Source: UBA668 sp963720695 (GTDB lineage Bacteria; Actinomycetota; Acidimicrobiia; Acidimicrobiales; Ilumatobacteraceae). From it: DNA of 64,000 nucleotides. The notes beneath the pieces are model-generated. The model had not been told where the DNA came from. It made no database searches and was given only the letters and a program-made list of their open reading frames with translations. Where the stretch lies: positions 496,001 to 560,000 of the forward strand of contig CAVRGG010000004.1 of NCBI GenBank assembly GCA_963720695.1, written 5' to 3'. Positions 56,131 to 64,000 of this stretch are shown in pieces; the first letter of the stretch is position 1; every line of letters starts with the position of its first letter. Made by a program: the position numbers and the translations under genes.

Positions 56131-57960
56131 ATGCGCTCGGCCGAGGAGGGCAGGGAGACTGGCAGCATGCGAGCGCCGTCCCGTTCCACGCGAGTCACGG
56201 GCGTCTACCTGGCGATGGTCGCCGGCATCACCGCAGTCGCCGCCGCGCTCCTCATGCGCGCCCACCTCCCCGACGTGTTCCCCTTTCCGGATCCCGCCGC
56301 GGCAACCACGCTGCGGTGGGCCGCCGTGGGAGTCGCCGGACTCGCGGGCGCTGCGGCAACGGCGTGGGTCTCGACACGGGCGCCGGCAAGTCCTCTCGGG
56401 CCCACGATGGGCGCGGCCACGCTGCTCGGCTCGCTGGCCGTGCTCGGTCAGTACTGGCCGAACGCCGTCGGCCCGTGGCTCACCGTCGTGTCGAGGCCCC
56501 TCGCCACCGCGCTCCTCATGCTCGCAGTGCTGAGCTGGCCGACAGGGAGACTCGAGGACCAGTGGGCGCCCATCGTTCACCGATGCCTCGTGGTGTACGT
56601 CGCAGCCTCGGTCGCCACGCATTTCATCGGCTTTCAGCCGCCCCGATGGACCGACGTCTCCGTCGTCCTACCCTCCGTCGGAGGGCCTGCCGACGCAGCG
56701 CTGGCGGCGACGACTTCGACGGTGTTGCTGGACGTCGCCGTGCCGGTCGCGTTCGTCCTCGCCGTCGCCAATCGCCACGCCCAGCTTCCGCGGTCCATCA
56801 GAGTTTCGCGCCAGGCCAGACTGGGGGCTGCGGTGGTGCTGGCCCTCAGCTCCGCGTGGTCGGCGGCCGTCGATCTCCTCACCGTTCCTGCCGCCGAGAT
56901 CGGGCTTCGTTCGACGACGTTCGCGACCACACGCGACCTGGTCGAGGACTGTCATGTCGGGATCGTGGTGGTCCTGCTCGCCCTCGCAGATCGACGCCGC
57001 CGCGACCGCGTTGCCACGATGCGCATGAGCGGCCGGGTCGACGTACCGGGTGAGAATTCAGCGTCGATCCGCGCCCAGTTGGAGACCATCCTCGACGACC
57101 CGACCGTGGTGTGGTGGATCGAGCCGGCAGACGCACTCGCGCCCGTCGCTGATGGACGGTCTCGAATCGAGATCCTCGATGCCCCGCACGGGCGACGCGT
57201 CGCGGTGATCGAACACGCGGCCGGTGGAACCTCCGGCCCCGCTCGTGCGGCGGCCGTCGCTGCGGTGGAGGCCACCATCGCACGGGTCGTGGGCTCGCAG
57301 CGGGCCGCTGAGCGAACCCTCGTCGTGCGAGTCGTGCAGCGCCGGCTGGTCGAGGCGCACGACGTCGCCCGCGAGCGCCTCGAACGAGACCTGCACGACG
57401 GAGCCCAGCAGCCGCTCATCGCCCTGGCGCTACAGGCGGGTCTGGTCGCTCGACGTGAAGACGCAGGAGCCGACACCGTCCACGACCGAGCTGAGCTGCT
57501 GCAGGGCGTGCAAGAGTCGTGCGATCGGATTCGCCGGGTCATCGAGGAGGGACCGGCTGCAGCCGTCGGGCACGGACTCGTCGACGGACTGCGCGCCCTC
57601 GCCGACACCATCCCGGTACTCACCGAACTCGACGTCGACGGCGACGTGCCCGCCGCCCACCCCGCAGCGACCACCCTGTGGTACCTCGCTTCCGAAGCGG
57701 TGGCCAACTGCCTCAAGCACGCACGGCCGACGAAGATCACGATTCGACTGACTGCGTCGGACGACACGGCGCGTCTCGAGGTGCGCGACGACGGCATCGG
57801 AGGAGTCGGAAGACCACCGACAGCGCTCGGGACTCGGGCGGTCGGGAGTCCGTCGGAAGTGACGGTGGAGAGCCGTGCCGGCGCTGGTACCACCGTCCAC
57901 GTCACGATCGACCTGACCTCGGAACAGGTGGCCACGACCGAACAGGTGGCCACGACATGA
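56131..57960 (+). CDS. NarL-group membrane histidine kinase
   Basis: 609 residues. The N-terminal half has about 6-8 membrane segments. The cytoplasmic part carries a HisKA_3 dimerisation box ARERLERDLHDGAQQPLIAL with phospho-acceptor His422, and a C-terminal ATPase domain with N box LASEAVANCLKHA and G1 box EVRDDGIGG. It looks fully functional. ATG 56167, preceded by GGAG, is an alternative start. The C-terminus ends in a duplicated EQVATT unit caused by an 18-base tandem repeat. The stop overlaps the start of the next gene. Confidence 0.9.
   Translation: MRSAEEGRETGSMRAPSRSTRVTGVYLAMVAGITAVAAALLMRAHLPDVFPFPDPAAATTLRWAAVGVAGLAGAAATAWVSTRAPASPLGPTMGAATLLGSLAVLGQYWPNAVGPWLTVVSRPLATALLMLAVLSWPTGRLEDQWAPIVHRCLVVYVAASVATHFIGFQPPRWTDVSVVLPSVGGPADAALAATTSTVLLDVAVPVAFVLAVANRHAQLPRSIRVSRQARLGAAVVLALSSAWSAAVDLLTVPAAEIGLRSTTFATTRDLVEDCHVGIVVVLLALADRRRRDRVATMRMSGRVDVPGENSASIRAQLETILDDPTVVWWIEPADALAPVADGRSRIEILDAPHGRRVAVIEHAAGGTSGPARAAAVAAVEATIARVVGSQRAAERTLVVRVVQRRLVEAHDVARERLERDLHDGAQQPLIALALQAGLVARREDAGADTVHDRAELLQGVQESCDRIRRVIEEGPAAAVGHGLVDGLRALADTIPVLTELDVDGDVPAAHPAATTLWYLASEAVANCLKHARPTKITIRLTASDDTARLEVRDDGIGGVGRPPTALGTRAVGSPSEVTVESRAGAGTTVHVTIDLTSEQVATTEQVATT
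57922..57957. repeat. Tandem 18-bp duplication at the kinase C-terminus
   Basis: Two copies differing only in the last base (57922-57939 and 57940-57957) encode EQVATT twice just before the stop. The second copy ends at the A of the next gene's ATG, so the duplication reaches the coupling site. Confidence 0.85.
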
Positions 57961-59549
57961 GCCTCAGTCGCTTCGATGTCGGGGTGGGCACGGTCGTCGT
58001 CGCGCTCGGAGCCCTCTGGAGCGCCAGTCGGAACCCCGCGGTGTTCGTCGACCCGATCGCGGGGCTCGACGAGTTGCGCGGTGTGGGACTCCTCATGGTC
58101 GCCACGGCGACTCTGCTGCTGCTGGCCTGGACGACCCGCCGCCTCCGCGTCGGCCCCGCTGCGGCGTGGGCCGTCCTCGCCGCCCTCTGCACCGTCGGCG
58201 CGGGCTGGCGCCGGCTTCCCTCCTCCTCGTGGGTCACCGAAGTGGCGATCGTGGGATGGTTGCTCGCGCCGATCGGGCTCGTTCTCGCCGCCGGCGCGAT
58301 GGACGGACCACCGCGCCGGCGACCACTGGTGGTCTGGGCTGCGGGAGTCGCAGCCGCCGTCCTCGCGGTCGCTGCGGCCATCGACGATGACGGCCAGGGG
58401 CTGGGCGGGGCGATGGGCGAGGGTGCGGGCCGTACGGCATCCGTGTCGACCCGCGTCGTGCTCGCGCTCCACACGGCGTCGCTGGTGGTGCTCGTCGCCG
58501 CCGTGGCATTCGGCTCGTTGCGCCACCACAGGGCAGTCCGCGGCACGTGGTCGGTCTCGATGTGCCTGACGGCGCTGGCGGTGGCATGCGCCGCCGAGCG
58601 ATGCGTCCACCTGCTGCCGTCGACGGTGACCACCGATCAACTGCATCTCACGTACCGACCCTGGGCAACGCTGGTCGTGCTCAACCTGCCGCCGCTGGCG
58701 ACCGTTTCCGTCGCACTGGCGCTGTGCCGAGCCGTCCTGATCCAGCCCTACCGCCCCGGCGATGGCGCTCGCGGTGCCGTGGTGATGCGCAACGAGGACC
58801 CGGTCGATGCACTCCGTCGGGACCTCGCGTCCTGGCTCGGTGACCCGACGCTCGAGATCGCCTATCCGGTGGAGGGAGGGTGGGTGACCGCCCAGGGCAG
58901 GAAGGTGACTCAGGGTGACGGCCGCGGTGAGACGCTGGTGGCGATCGACGGGGTGCCGGTCGGACTGATCATGCACGACCCGCTTCTCGCAGAAGACGAG
59001 GGTCTCGTCGCGACGGCCGCAGTCCTCGCCGCCGAGGCACTCAGTGCCAACCAGATCCTGGCCGTCGGCACGGCGGGTCTGGCGGAGGAGCAGCGCGTCA
59101 CATCACGTCTGCTGCAGGTCGACGACGTCGAGCGCGAAGCCTTGCTCCGTCAACTGGAATGCGGCCCGTTCGAGGCGTTGCGGAGCGCGGCGGCTGCGTT
59201 GCGGTTCGGGGCTCCGGTTCGCGTCGTCGTGCCGATCCTGCAGGATGCGACAGCCGATGTCCGCAACCTGTCGCACGGCCTGCACCCACCCGATCTTCAG
59301 CAGTTCGGTCTGTCGGCCGTGCTCGCCAACCGGTCCGGCGTGCCGTCCAGGCGGCTGCCGCCGAGCGTGGAGCTCACGGTGTTCGCTGCCGCCAGGGACG
59401 ACCCGTCGTGCACGCTCGAGGACCGTGGCACGATGGTGGTCGTGCATCGATCGAATGCCGATCTCGACCAGAGCGTCGCCGACCGGGTTGACGCACTCGG
59501 AGGCCAGGTCGACGGCACCCGCGTCATCATCCCGGTGGAACTCGGCTGA
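57957..59549 (+). CDS. Membrane histidine-kinase-like protein, probably a pseudokinase
   Basis: 530 residues. The first half has about eight membrane segments. The cytoplasmic half resembles the upstream kinase but is degenerate. The dimerisation box reads DDVEREALLRQLECGPFEAL, where the expected LHDG (phospho-acceptor His) is LECG. The ATPase part is shortened: no N box or DxGxG can be found, only a truncated end (VDALGGQVDGTRVIIPVEL). It therefore should not autophosphorylate and may act as a heterodimer partner or sensor for the upstream kinase. It is coupled at both ends (ATGA, TGATG). Confidence 0.78.
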   Translation: MSLSRFDVGVGTVVVALGALWSASRNPAVFVDPIAGLDELRGVGLLMVATATLLLLAWTTRRLRVGPAAAWAVLAALCTVGAGWRRLPSSSWVTEVAIVGWLLAPIGLVLAAGAMDGPPRRRPLVVWAAGVAAAVLAVAAAIDDDGQGLGGAMGEGAGRTASVSTRVVLALHTASLVVLVAAVAFGSLRHHRAVRGTWSVSMCLTALAVACAAERCVHLLPSTVTTDQLHLTYRPWATLVVLNLPPLATVSVALALCRAVLIQPYRPGDGARGAVVMRNEDPVDALRRDLASWLGDPTLEIAYPVEGGWVTAQGRKVTQGDGRGETLVAIDGVPVGLIMHDPLLAEDEGLVATAAVLAAEALSANQILAVGTAGLAEEQRVTSRLLQVDDVEREALLRQLECGPFEALRSAAAALRFGAPVRVVVPILQDATADVRNLSHGLHPPDLQQFGLSAVLANRSGVPSRRLPPSVELTVFAAARDDPSCTLEDRGTMVVVHRSNADLDQSVADRVDALGGQVDGTRVIIPVELG

Positions 59550-60631
59550 TGCCGACCGTGACAGCGCTCGCCCTCCGTGGCACGGTGGTGGAGCTCGACG
59601 GTGCCACAGCGATGCGGGCGGCAACGCAGGTGCTTCGGCGCCCCGATGGCGCGGTGTACGCCTTCGGCGGAGCGAGCGAGGCCCTCGACGCTGCGATCGC
59701 AGCGCAACGTGATGCGACCGGCATGGGCATCGCACCACCGTCGATCGGAATCGACCTCGGCGATGTGCGCGAGATCGATGGCCAGTTCGACACGCAGGCG
59801 GCGGTGTTCGCCGTCGCGAACGGCCTCGCAGAGTCGACCGAGCCGGCCACCATCCTGGTCTCTCACATCGTTCGGTTGGTGGCGGCGGCGAGACTCGACC
59901 TCGTCTTCGACCCGCCGCCGGGGGCCGAGGCCGATGATGCATGGAGGCTGGTCTGGACGAGAGGGCAGCCGGATCCCGCACCGCGGGTCATCGTTGCCGA
60001 GGACGTACCGCTCCTCCGAGCCGGCATCGTCGCCTTGCTCCGAGAGGAGGGATTCGATGTCGTCGGCGACGTCGGCGACGCCGATGCACTCGTCGATGCC
60101 GCTCGTCGAGCGCGCCCGGATCTCGTCATCACCGACGTCCGTATGCCGACCCGGGAGGTGGGTGACGGGATCGACGCGGCGACCCTGCTCCGGTCGGAGC
60201 AGCCAGACCTGGCGGTCCTCGTCCTCAGCCAGCACATCGAGCTACGCGCCGCGGCGGCACTCATCGAACATCACGATGGTGCGATCGGCTACGTCCTCAA
60301 GGAACGGGTGAGTCACCTGGACGACTTCATCGCAGCATGCCGAGAGGTGGTCTCGGGCGGGGTCGTCGTCGATCCCCTCGTCACGGAGCGGCTGATGCGG
60401 CCAGGGGGGCCGAACGACCCACTGACGCGGCTCACCGAACGTGAACGCGAGGTGCTGGAACTGATGGCGCAGGGAAGATCGAACGTCGCCATTGCGGGGG
60501 CCCTGTCGTGCTCCCCGAAGACATTGGAGACTCACATCCGATCGATCTTCCTCAAGCTCGATCTCGCGGAGGACCGCCTCGACCATCGTCGAGTGAGCGC
60601 AGTCGTTCGCTATCTGGAATCCCGGCACTGA
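59549..60631 (+). CDS. NarL/LuxR-family response regulator with N-terminal extra domain
   Basis: 360 residues. Residues about 1-140 look like a degenerate class III cyclase-type domain (GIAPPSIGIDLGDVREIDGQFDTQAAVFAVANGL then TILVSHIVRLV) lacking catalytic metal Asp residues. Residues about 148-275 are a receiver domain (VIVAEDVPLLRAGIVALL, phospho-acceptor Asp196 in VITDVRMPT, Lys in YVLKERV). The last ~65 residues are a LuxR helix-turn-helix (LTEREREVLELMAQGRSN). It is the output of the preceding kinase pair. The N-terminal addition is unusual for this family. Confidence 0.88.
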   Translation: MPTVTALALRGTVVELDGATAMRAATQVLRRPDGAVYAFGGASEALDAAIAAQRDATGMGIAPPSIGIDLGDVREIDGQFDTQAAVFAVANGLAESTEPATILVSHIVRLVAAARLDLVFDPPPGAEADDAWRLVWTRGQPDPAPRVIVAEDVPLLRAGIVALLREEGFDVVGDVGDADALVDAARRARPDLVITDVRMPTREVGDGIDAATLLRSEQPDLAVLVLSQHIELRAAAALIEHHDGAIGYVLKERVSHLDDFIAACREVVSGGVVVDPLVTERLMRPGGPNDPLTRLTEREREVLELMAQGRSNVAIAGALSCSPKTLETHIRSIFLKLDLAEDRLDHRRVSAVVRYLESRH

Positions 60632-60652
60632 CGGCCGAGCCGCGACCTCAGG

Positions 60653-61429
60653 TCACTTCGGTGGCATCCGAATCCCGCCGTCGACCCGGATGGTCTCCGC
60701 GTTCATGTAGCTGTTGCAGATGCACTCCACGACCATCGAGGCCAGTTCGCTCTGCGAGCCGAGCCGCTGCGGGAACAGCACGCCCTTCTGCAGGTTCGAC
60801 TTGAACGCCTCACTGGCGTCGCCTTCGCCGTAGATCGGCGTGTCGATGAGGCCCGGAGCGACCGTGTTGACGCGGATGCCCACGGCAGCGAGGTCGCGGG
60901 CGATCGGCAGCGTCATGCCGACGACGCCGCCCTTCGACGCCGAATAGGACGCCTGGCCGATCTGTCCGTCGAACGCAGCCACGGACGCGATGTTGACGAT
61001 CGCCCCTCGCTCGCCGTATTCGAGCGGCTCGGTGGTGCTCATCGCCGTTGCCGCGATGCGGATGCAGTCGAAGCTGCCGATGAGGTTGATGGCGATGACC
61101 TTCTTGAACGCATCGAGGTTCGCCGCGGAGTCGTAGCTGCCGTCCTTGCCGACCGTGCGCTGCGCCCAGCCGATGCCGGCCGAGTTCACCAGCACGCGCA
61201 GCGGGCCCATGCTCTTGGCCATCTCGACGGCGTTGATGATGTCGTCGGTCTTGGTCACGTCGACCTTGCAGAAGGCGCCACCGATTTCCTTGGCGAGCTC
61301 GTTGCCCTTGTCCTCCTGCAGGTCGGCCACCACGACCTTGGCGCCCTTCGACGCGAGAAGACGTGCGGAGGCGGCCCCGATTCCCGAGGCGCCACCGGTG
61401 ACGATTGCGCTGACTCCATTGATGTCCAT
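60653..61429 (-). CDS. SDR 3-hydroxyacyl-CoA dehydrogenase (HSD10-like)
   Basis: 258 residues. SAIVTGGASGIGAASARLLASKGAKVVVADLQ, NSAGIGWAQRT, the active-site YSASKGG and APGLIDTPIYG match the HSD10-type (S)-3-hydroxyacyl-CoA dehydrogenases of beta-oxidation. ATG 61429 is chosen at the conserved N-terminus. It is divergent from the class III CoA-transferase gene (65 bases apart); both suit acyl-CoA metabolism. Confidence 0.92.
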   Translation of the reverse strand: MDINGVSAIVTGGASGIGAASARLLASKGAKVVVADLQEDKGNELAKEIGGAFCKVDVTKTDDIINAVEMAKSMGPLRVLVNSAGIGWAQRTVGKDGSYDSAANLDAFKKVIAINLIGSFDCIRIAATAMSTTEPLEYGERGAIVNIASVAAFDGQIGQASYSASKGGVVGMTLPIARDLAAVGIRVNTVAPGLIDTPIYGEGDASEAFKSNLQKGVLFPQRLGSQSELASMVVECICNSYMNAETIRVDGGIRMPPK

Positions 61430-61437
61430 GGGCGCCG

Positions 61438-61443
61438 ACGATA
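61438..61443 (-). promoter_or_regulatory. Leaderless -10 hexamer of SDR gene
   Basis: TATCGT on the minus strand lies 8 bases before the ATG at 61429. Confidence 0.4.
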
Positions 61444-61481
61444 GGCGGGCGCGGGACGACAGCACCAAGCGGACGGGCGAC

Positions 61482-61487
61482 TACGGT
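61482..61487 (+). promoter_or_regulatory. Leaderless -10 hexamer of CoA-transferase gene
   Basis: TACGGT lies 7 bases before the ATG at 61495 and overlaps the alternative GTG 61486, which argues against that GTG as start. Confidence 0.42.
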
Positions 61488-61494
61488 GCCGGGC

Positions 61495-62706
61495 ATGCCC
61501 GGACCACTCGACGGCTTCACGGTGATCGAGACCTGCCAGATGGTCGCCGGTCCGATGGCGGCGATGCTGTGCGCCGACCTCGGCGCCGAGGTGGTGAAGG
61601 TCGAGCAACCCAAGGGCGGCGACCGGATGCGTCTCCTGGGGCACCGCGTGGGGAGCATCGGCGCGTTGTGGGCCAACGTGAACCGAGGAAAGCGAAGCGC
61701 GGTGTTCGACCTCCAGCGACCGGAGGGCGTCGCCCTCCTGCGCGAGCTCGTCGCCGGCGCGGACGTCTTCGTCCAGAACTTCCGACCAGGCGTCGCGGCG
61801 CGGCTCGGCATCGACGAGCCGACCCTGAGGGATGTGAACGCCGACCTGATCTACGTCTCGGTCAGCGGGTTCGGCGACAGCGGCCCGTACATCGATCAGA
61901 AGAGCTACGACTACGTCATCCAGGCGCTGTCGGGCATGGCCGCGCTGCAGGCCGGCAACAGCGCCGAGCCGGCCCTCATCCGCAACATCGTCGTCGACAA
62001 GGTGACCGCGTTGACGGCGACCCAAGCGATCCTCGCCGCGCTGCTGGCCCGCGAGCGCGGCGCGGGAGGTCAGCACATCCGCCTGTCGATGATCGACACT
62101 GCGCTGGCGTTCCTGTGGCCCGATGGCATGATGCAGCACTCGCTGCTCGCCGACGACGGCCGGGTGACACCCGGCCCGCACATGGCCGACGGCTATCTGG
62201 TGCGCCGCACTGCCGACTCGTTCCTCGCCCTGCTGGCGGTCTCGAACTCGCAGTTTCCCGGTCTCTGCGCGGCGTTGGGGACCACGGAGTGGTTGACCGA
62301 CCCACGGTTCGCGACGCTCGCCGACCGGGAGGCCAACGCCGGCGTGCTCAGCGAACTGATCGGTGTCGAAGTGGCCAAGCACCCGGGGCGAGCGCTCGTC
62401 GACGCCCTCCATCGTGAGGACGTCCCGTGCGCGCTCGTCAACCCGGTCGGCGAGGTGCACCTCGATCCGCAGGTGCGACACAACGGCGTGCTCGTCGAAC
62501 ACGACCGGCCATGGCTCGGTCCGGTCCGTGAGCCGCTGCCGCCCGCGCAGTTCTCCGCGACACCGACCTCACTCGGCCGACATGCACCGAAGCTCGACGA
62601 GCACACCGACGAGATCCTGGCCGAACTCGGCCACGACCCCGAGCAGATCGCCCAGCTGCGAGCGGCGGGCGTGGTGGGCGCTCAGACGTCGAAGAGCCGA
62701 TCCTGA
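61495..62706 (+). CDS. Class III (CaiB/BaiF) CoA-transferase
   Basis: 403 residues. GFTVIETCQMVAGPMAAMLCADLGAEVVKVEQPKGGD, NRGKRSAVFDLQ, VFVQNFRPGVAARLGID and YVSVSGFGDSGPY are the family signatures; the catalytic Asp of class III enzymes lies around SYDYVIQALSG. It should transfer CoA between carboxylic acids. The substrate is unknown. Its last 25 bases overlap the end of convergent rnhA. Confidence 0.92.
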   Translation: MPGPLDGFTVIETCQMVAGPMAAMLCADLGAEVVKVEQPKGGDRMRLLGHRVGSIGALWANVNRGKRSAVFDLQRPEGVALLRELVAGADVFVQNFRPGVAARLGIDEPTLRDVNADLIYVSVSGFGDSGPYIDQKSYDYVIQALSGMAALQAGNSAEPALIRNIVVDKVTALTATQAILAALLARERGAGGQHIRLSMIDTALAFLWPDGMMQHSLLADDGRVTPGPHMADGYLVRRTADSFLALLAVSNSQFPGLCAALGTTEWLTDPRFATLADREANAGVLSELIGVEVAKHPGRALVDALHREDVPCALVNPVGEVHLDPQVRHNGVLVEHDRPWLGPVREPLPPAQFSATPTSLGRHAPKLDEHTDEILAELGHDPEQIAQLRAAGVVGAQTSKSRS

Positions 62707-63164
62707 CTCGGGGGCTGCGTCGGCGTCTCGTCGCGGTCCGCGGCGAACGGGCCCTGCGCGGCCGCCACCGCCAACCGATCGACGATGTCGTTCATCGCGT
62801 TGCCGGAGTGGCCCTTCACCCAACGGAACTGTGGCTGACGCTCGAGCACGAGCGCGACCAACGGCTTCCACAGGTCGACGTTCGCCACCGGCTCCTTCTT
62901 CGAGTTGCGCCATCCGTTGCGTTGCCACTTCACGTACCAGTGGTCTCGGAAACAGTTGACGACGTAGGTCGAGTCGCTGACGATGGTGACCTCGCCCTCG
63001 TTGGCACGCAGCGCTTCCAGCACCGCGGTGACCTCCATCCGCTGGTTCGTGGTGTGTGGCGCTCCTCCGCTGCCGTGGACCGAGCCGTCGGGGGCGATCG
63101 CCCACGCCCAGCCGCCCGGACCCGGGTTGCCCTGGCACGCACCGTCGGTGAAGATCTCGATCAC
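62682..63164 (-). CDS. rnhA: Ribonuclease HI
   Basis: 160 residues. It cleaves RNA in RNA-DNA hybrids. The catalytic carboxylates are readable: Asp7 in IFTDGACQGNPGPGGW, Glu44 in NQRMEV, Asp64 in IVSDSTYVVN and Asp129 in NDIVDRLA, with the flexible His119 in VKGHSGNAMND. The GTG start overlaps the TGA of the SGNH gene, so the two are coupled. The C-terminal ~25 residues form a Pro/Gln-rich tail. Confidence 0.95.
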   Translation of the reverse strand: MIEIFTDGACQGNPGPGGWAWAIAPDGSVHGSGGAPHTTNQRMEVTAVLEALRANEGEVTIVSDSTYVVNCFRDHWYVKWQRNGWRNSKKEPVANVDLWKPLVALVLERQPQFRWVKGHSGNAMNDIVDRLAVAAAQGPFAADRDETPTQPPSQDRLFDV

Positions 63165-64000
63165 GAGAGCGCCGCCCGCAGCAGTGCCTGACCGAGGAAG
63201 TCGGTGGCGATGCGCTCTGAGGCCGCCGGCGTCCAGTGCACGCTGTCGGGTCGGGCGTCGAAGTTGCCTGCGAGATCGGTCGAGGCCACCCATCCCGCGA
63301 GGTCGATCACACGAACTCCCGGACGCGTCGAGGCGATCTCGGCGATCACGCGGTGGAGCACGTCGTGGCGTGCGGGCTGGGCCTGCTGGTCCTCGCCACC
63401 GGCGATCGACGGGAGCGGCACCGGCTCGTCGATCCACACCACCCTCGGCACCAGCGTGAGCATCGTGTCCGTGAACTCGCTCAACGACGCCAACATCGCA
63501 GCCTCCATCTCCGGGTCGGTGGGCGACAGCGTCGGCCCGTCCTTGGTCAACTGCCGATCGAGCACGTCCCACACCGTCGTCATCAGCATCACCACATCGG
63601 GATGCAGTTCGGCGACCTTGGCGGGAACGGCCTTGCTGACGTACTCGCCACACGTCGCCGTGACGTCACGCGGACCGAACGTGAGATCCTGGTAGCCGCC
63701 GAGCATGAGCCCGCATCCGGGACCCGCGGCGACCTCGACCTGGGCGAGATCCGGATGTGCCGCAGCCCACGCCACGACACCTGCGCCGGTGGCCTCCGCC
63801 GTCGAATCGCCGACGATCACGATCCGCACGGGCCGAGGTGGCACCACGGCGACCGATGTGGTGGTCGCCGGCAGCGTCGAGGTCGTGGCGACCGCAACGG
63901 TGTCGGGGACGGTGTCCGGCGCGGGCACGGTGGTGACCGGCACGAGCGGCGCGACGGATCCGGTGTCGATGGAGACCGCCTCGGCGTCGGTGGTGTCCAC
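63161..64000 (-). CDS. SGNH/GDSL hydrolase domain protein (5' end beyond window)
   Basis: At least 279 residues; the frame continues past the right edge, so the N-terminus is missing. A Val/Thr/Pro/Ala-rich stretch (about residues 10-57 of the visible part) is an extracellular linker. The SGNH domain follows: IVIVGDSTAEATGAG (block I, nucleophile Ser), GPGCGLMLGGYQ (block II), VVMLMTTVWDVLD and the C-terminal Asp-x2-His in DSVHWTPAASERI. It may be the C-terminal domain of an OafB-type acyltransferase or a stand-alone secreted esterase. Confidence 0.82.
   Translation of the reverse strand: MDTTDAEAVSIDTGSVAPLVPVTTVPAPDTVPDTVAVATTSTLPATTTSVAVVPPRPVRIVIVGDSTAEATGAGVVAWAAAHPDLAQVEVAAGPGCGLMLGGYQDLTFGPRDVTATCGEYVSKAVPAKVAELHPDVVMLMTTVWDVLDRQLTKDGPTLSPTDPEMEAAMLASLSEFTDTMLTLVPRVVWIDEPVPLPSIAGGEDQQAQPARHDVLHRVIAEIASTRPGVRVIDLAGWVASTDLAGNFDARPDSVHWTPAASERIATDFLGQALLRAALS

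Overview
The window is GC-rich, densely packed DNA from an actinobacterium, most likely the class Acidimicrobiia (Ilumatobacter-like). This rests on the base composition, the lipoprotein and low-complexity Thr/Pro/Ala style, a CeoB/CeoC-type Trk pair beside a small OB-fold gene, a mycothiol-type DsbA relative, and lineage-typical LipA, ProS and IF2 sequences. The taxonomic call is inference. I saw no rRNA, tRNA, CRISPR array, insertion sequence or prophage, and no gene-free stretch longer than about 210 bases.

Layout. 1-2.3 kb (-): three secreted lipoprotein genes (cupredoxin, parallel beta-helix protein, DUF1996 protein). 2.3-8.5 kb: a DedA-like membrane protein and thiol peroxidase (+), then dapB, an M16 peptidase, pnp and rpsO (-). 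8.6-12.3 kb (+): an ABC transporter operon that carries a chorismate mutase fused to an HPPD-like VOC domain. 12.3-20.4 kb (-): the translation supra-operon rimP-nusA-ylxR-infB-(dsbA-like)-rbfA-truB-ribF. The ABC operon sits, inverted, between ribF and rpsO, which are usually neighbours. 20.6-22.4 kb (+): proS. 22.4-32.3 kb: a candidate conflict (defence/signalling) island with a TIR-membrane-beta-propeller protein (-), a TRAFs-type helical/trypsin protease and a DUF2236 oxygenase with an EACC1-like C-terminus (+), and a cyclase-STAND-TPR protein (-). 32.4-41.9 kb: metabolic and envelope genes (MaoC hydratase plus SDR, PGRP amidase, geranylgeranyl-reductase-like flavoprotein, nitronate monooxygenase, M20 peptidase, MFS exporter). 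42-46.6 kb (-): lipoate/2-oxoacid dehydrogenase genes lpd-E2-lipB-lipA. 46.7-51.4 kb: a thioredoxin-like lipoprotein with an in-frame TGA at the first position of its CxxC motif (probable selenoprotein), an OB-fold protein, a CeoB/CeoC TrkA pair and an APC permease. 51.4-56 kb: epimerase, VOC, YceI/MarR, argJ and a lipoprotein. 56.1-60.6 kb (+): a translationally coupled three-gene signalling operon (histidine kinase, apparent pseudokinase, NarL-type regulator). 60.7-64 kb: SDR, class III CoA-transferase, rnhA and a partial SGNH hydrolase.

Three things stand out. The first is a UxxC thioredoxin-like protein followed by a hairpin that meets the bacterial SECIS rules. The second is the TIR / protease / oxygenase-EACC1 / cyclase-STAND island, whose domain set matches known NTP- and TIR-based conflict systems but whose combination I do not recognise. 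The third is a recurrent TANNNT hexamer 6-9 bases before about twenty start codons, implying widespread leaderless transcription. Caution: between 43 and 50 kb five reading-frame breaks occur, each consistent with one extra base, so this stretch probably holds sequencing errors.
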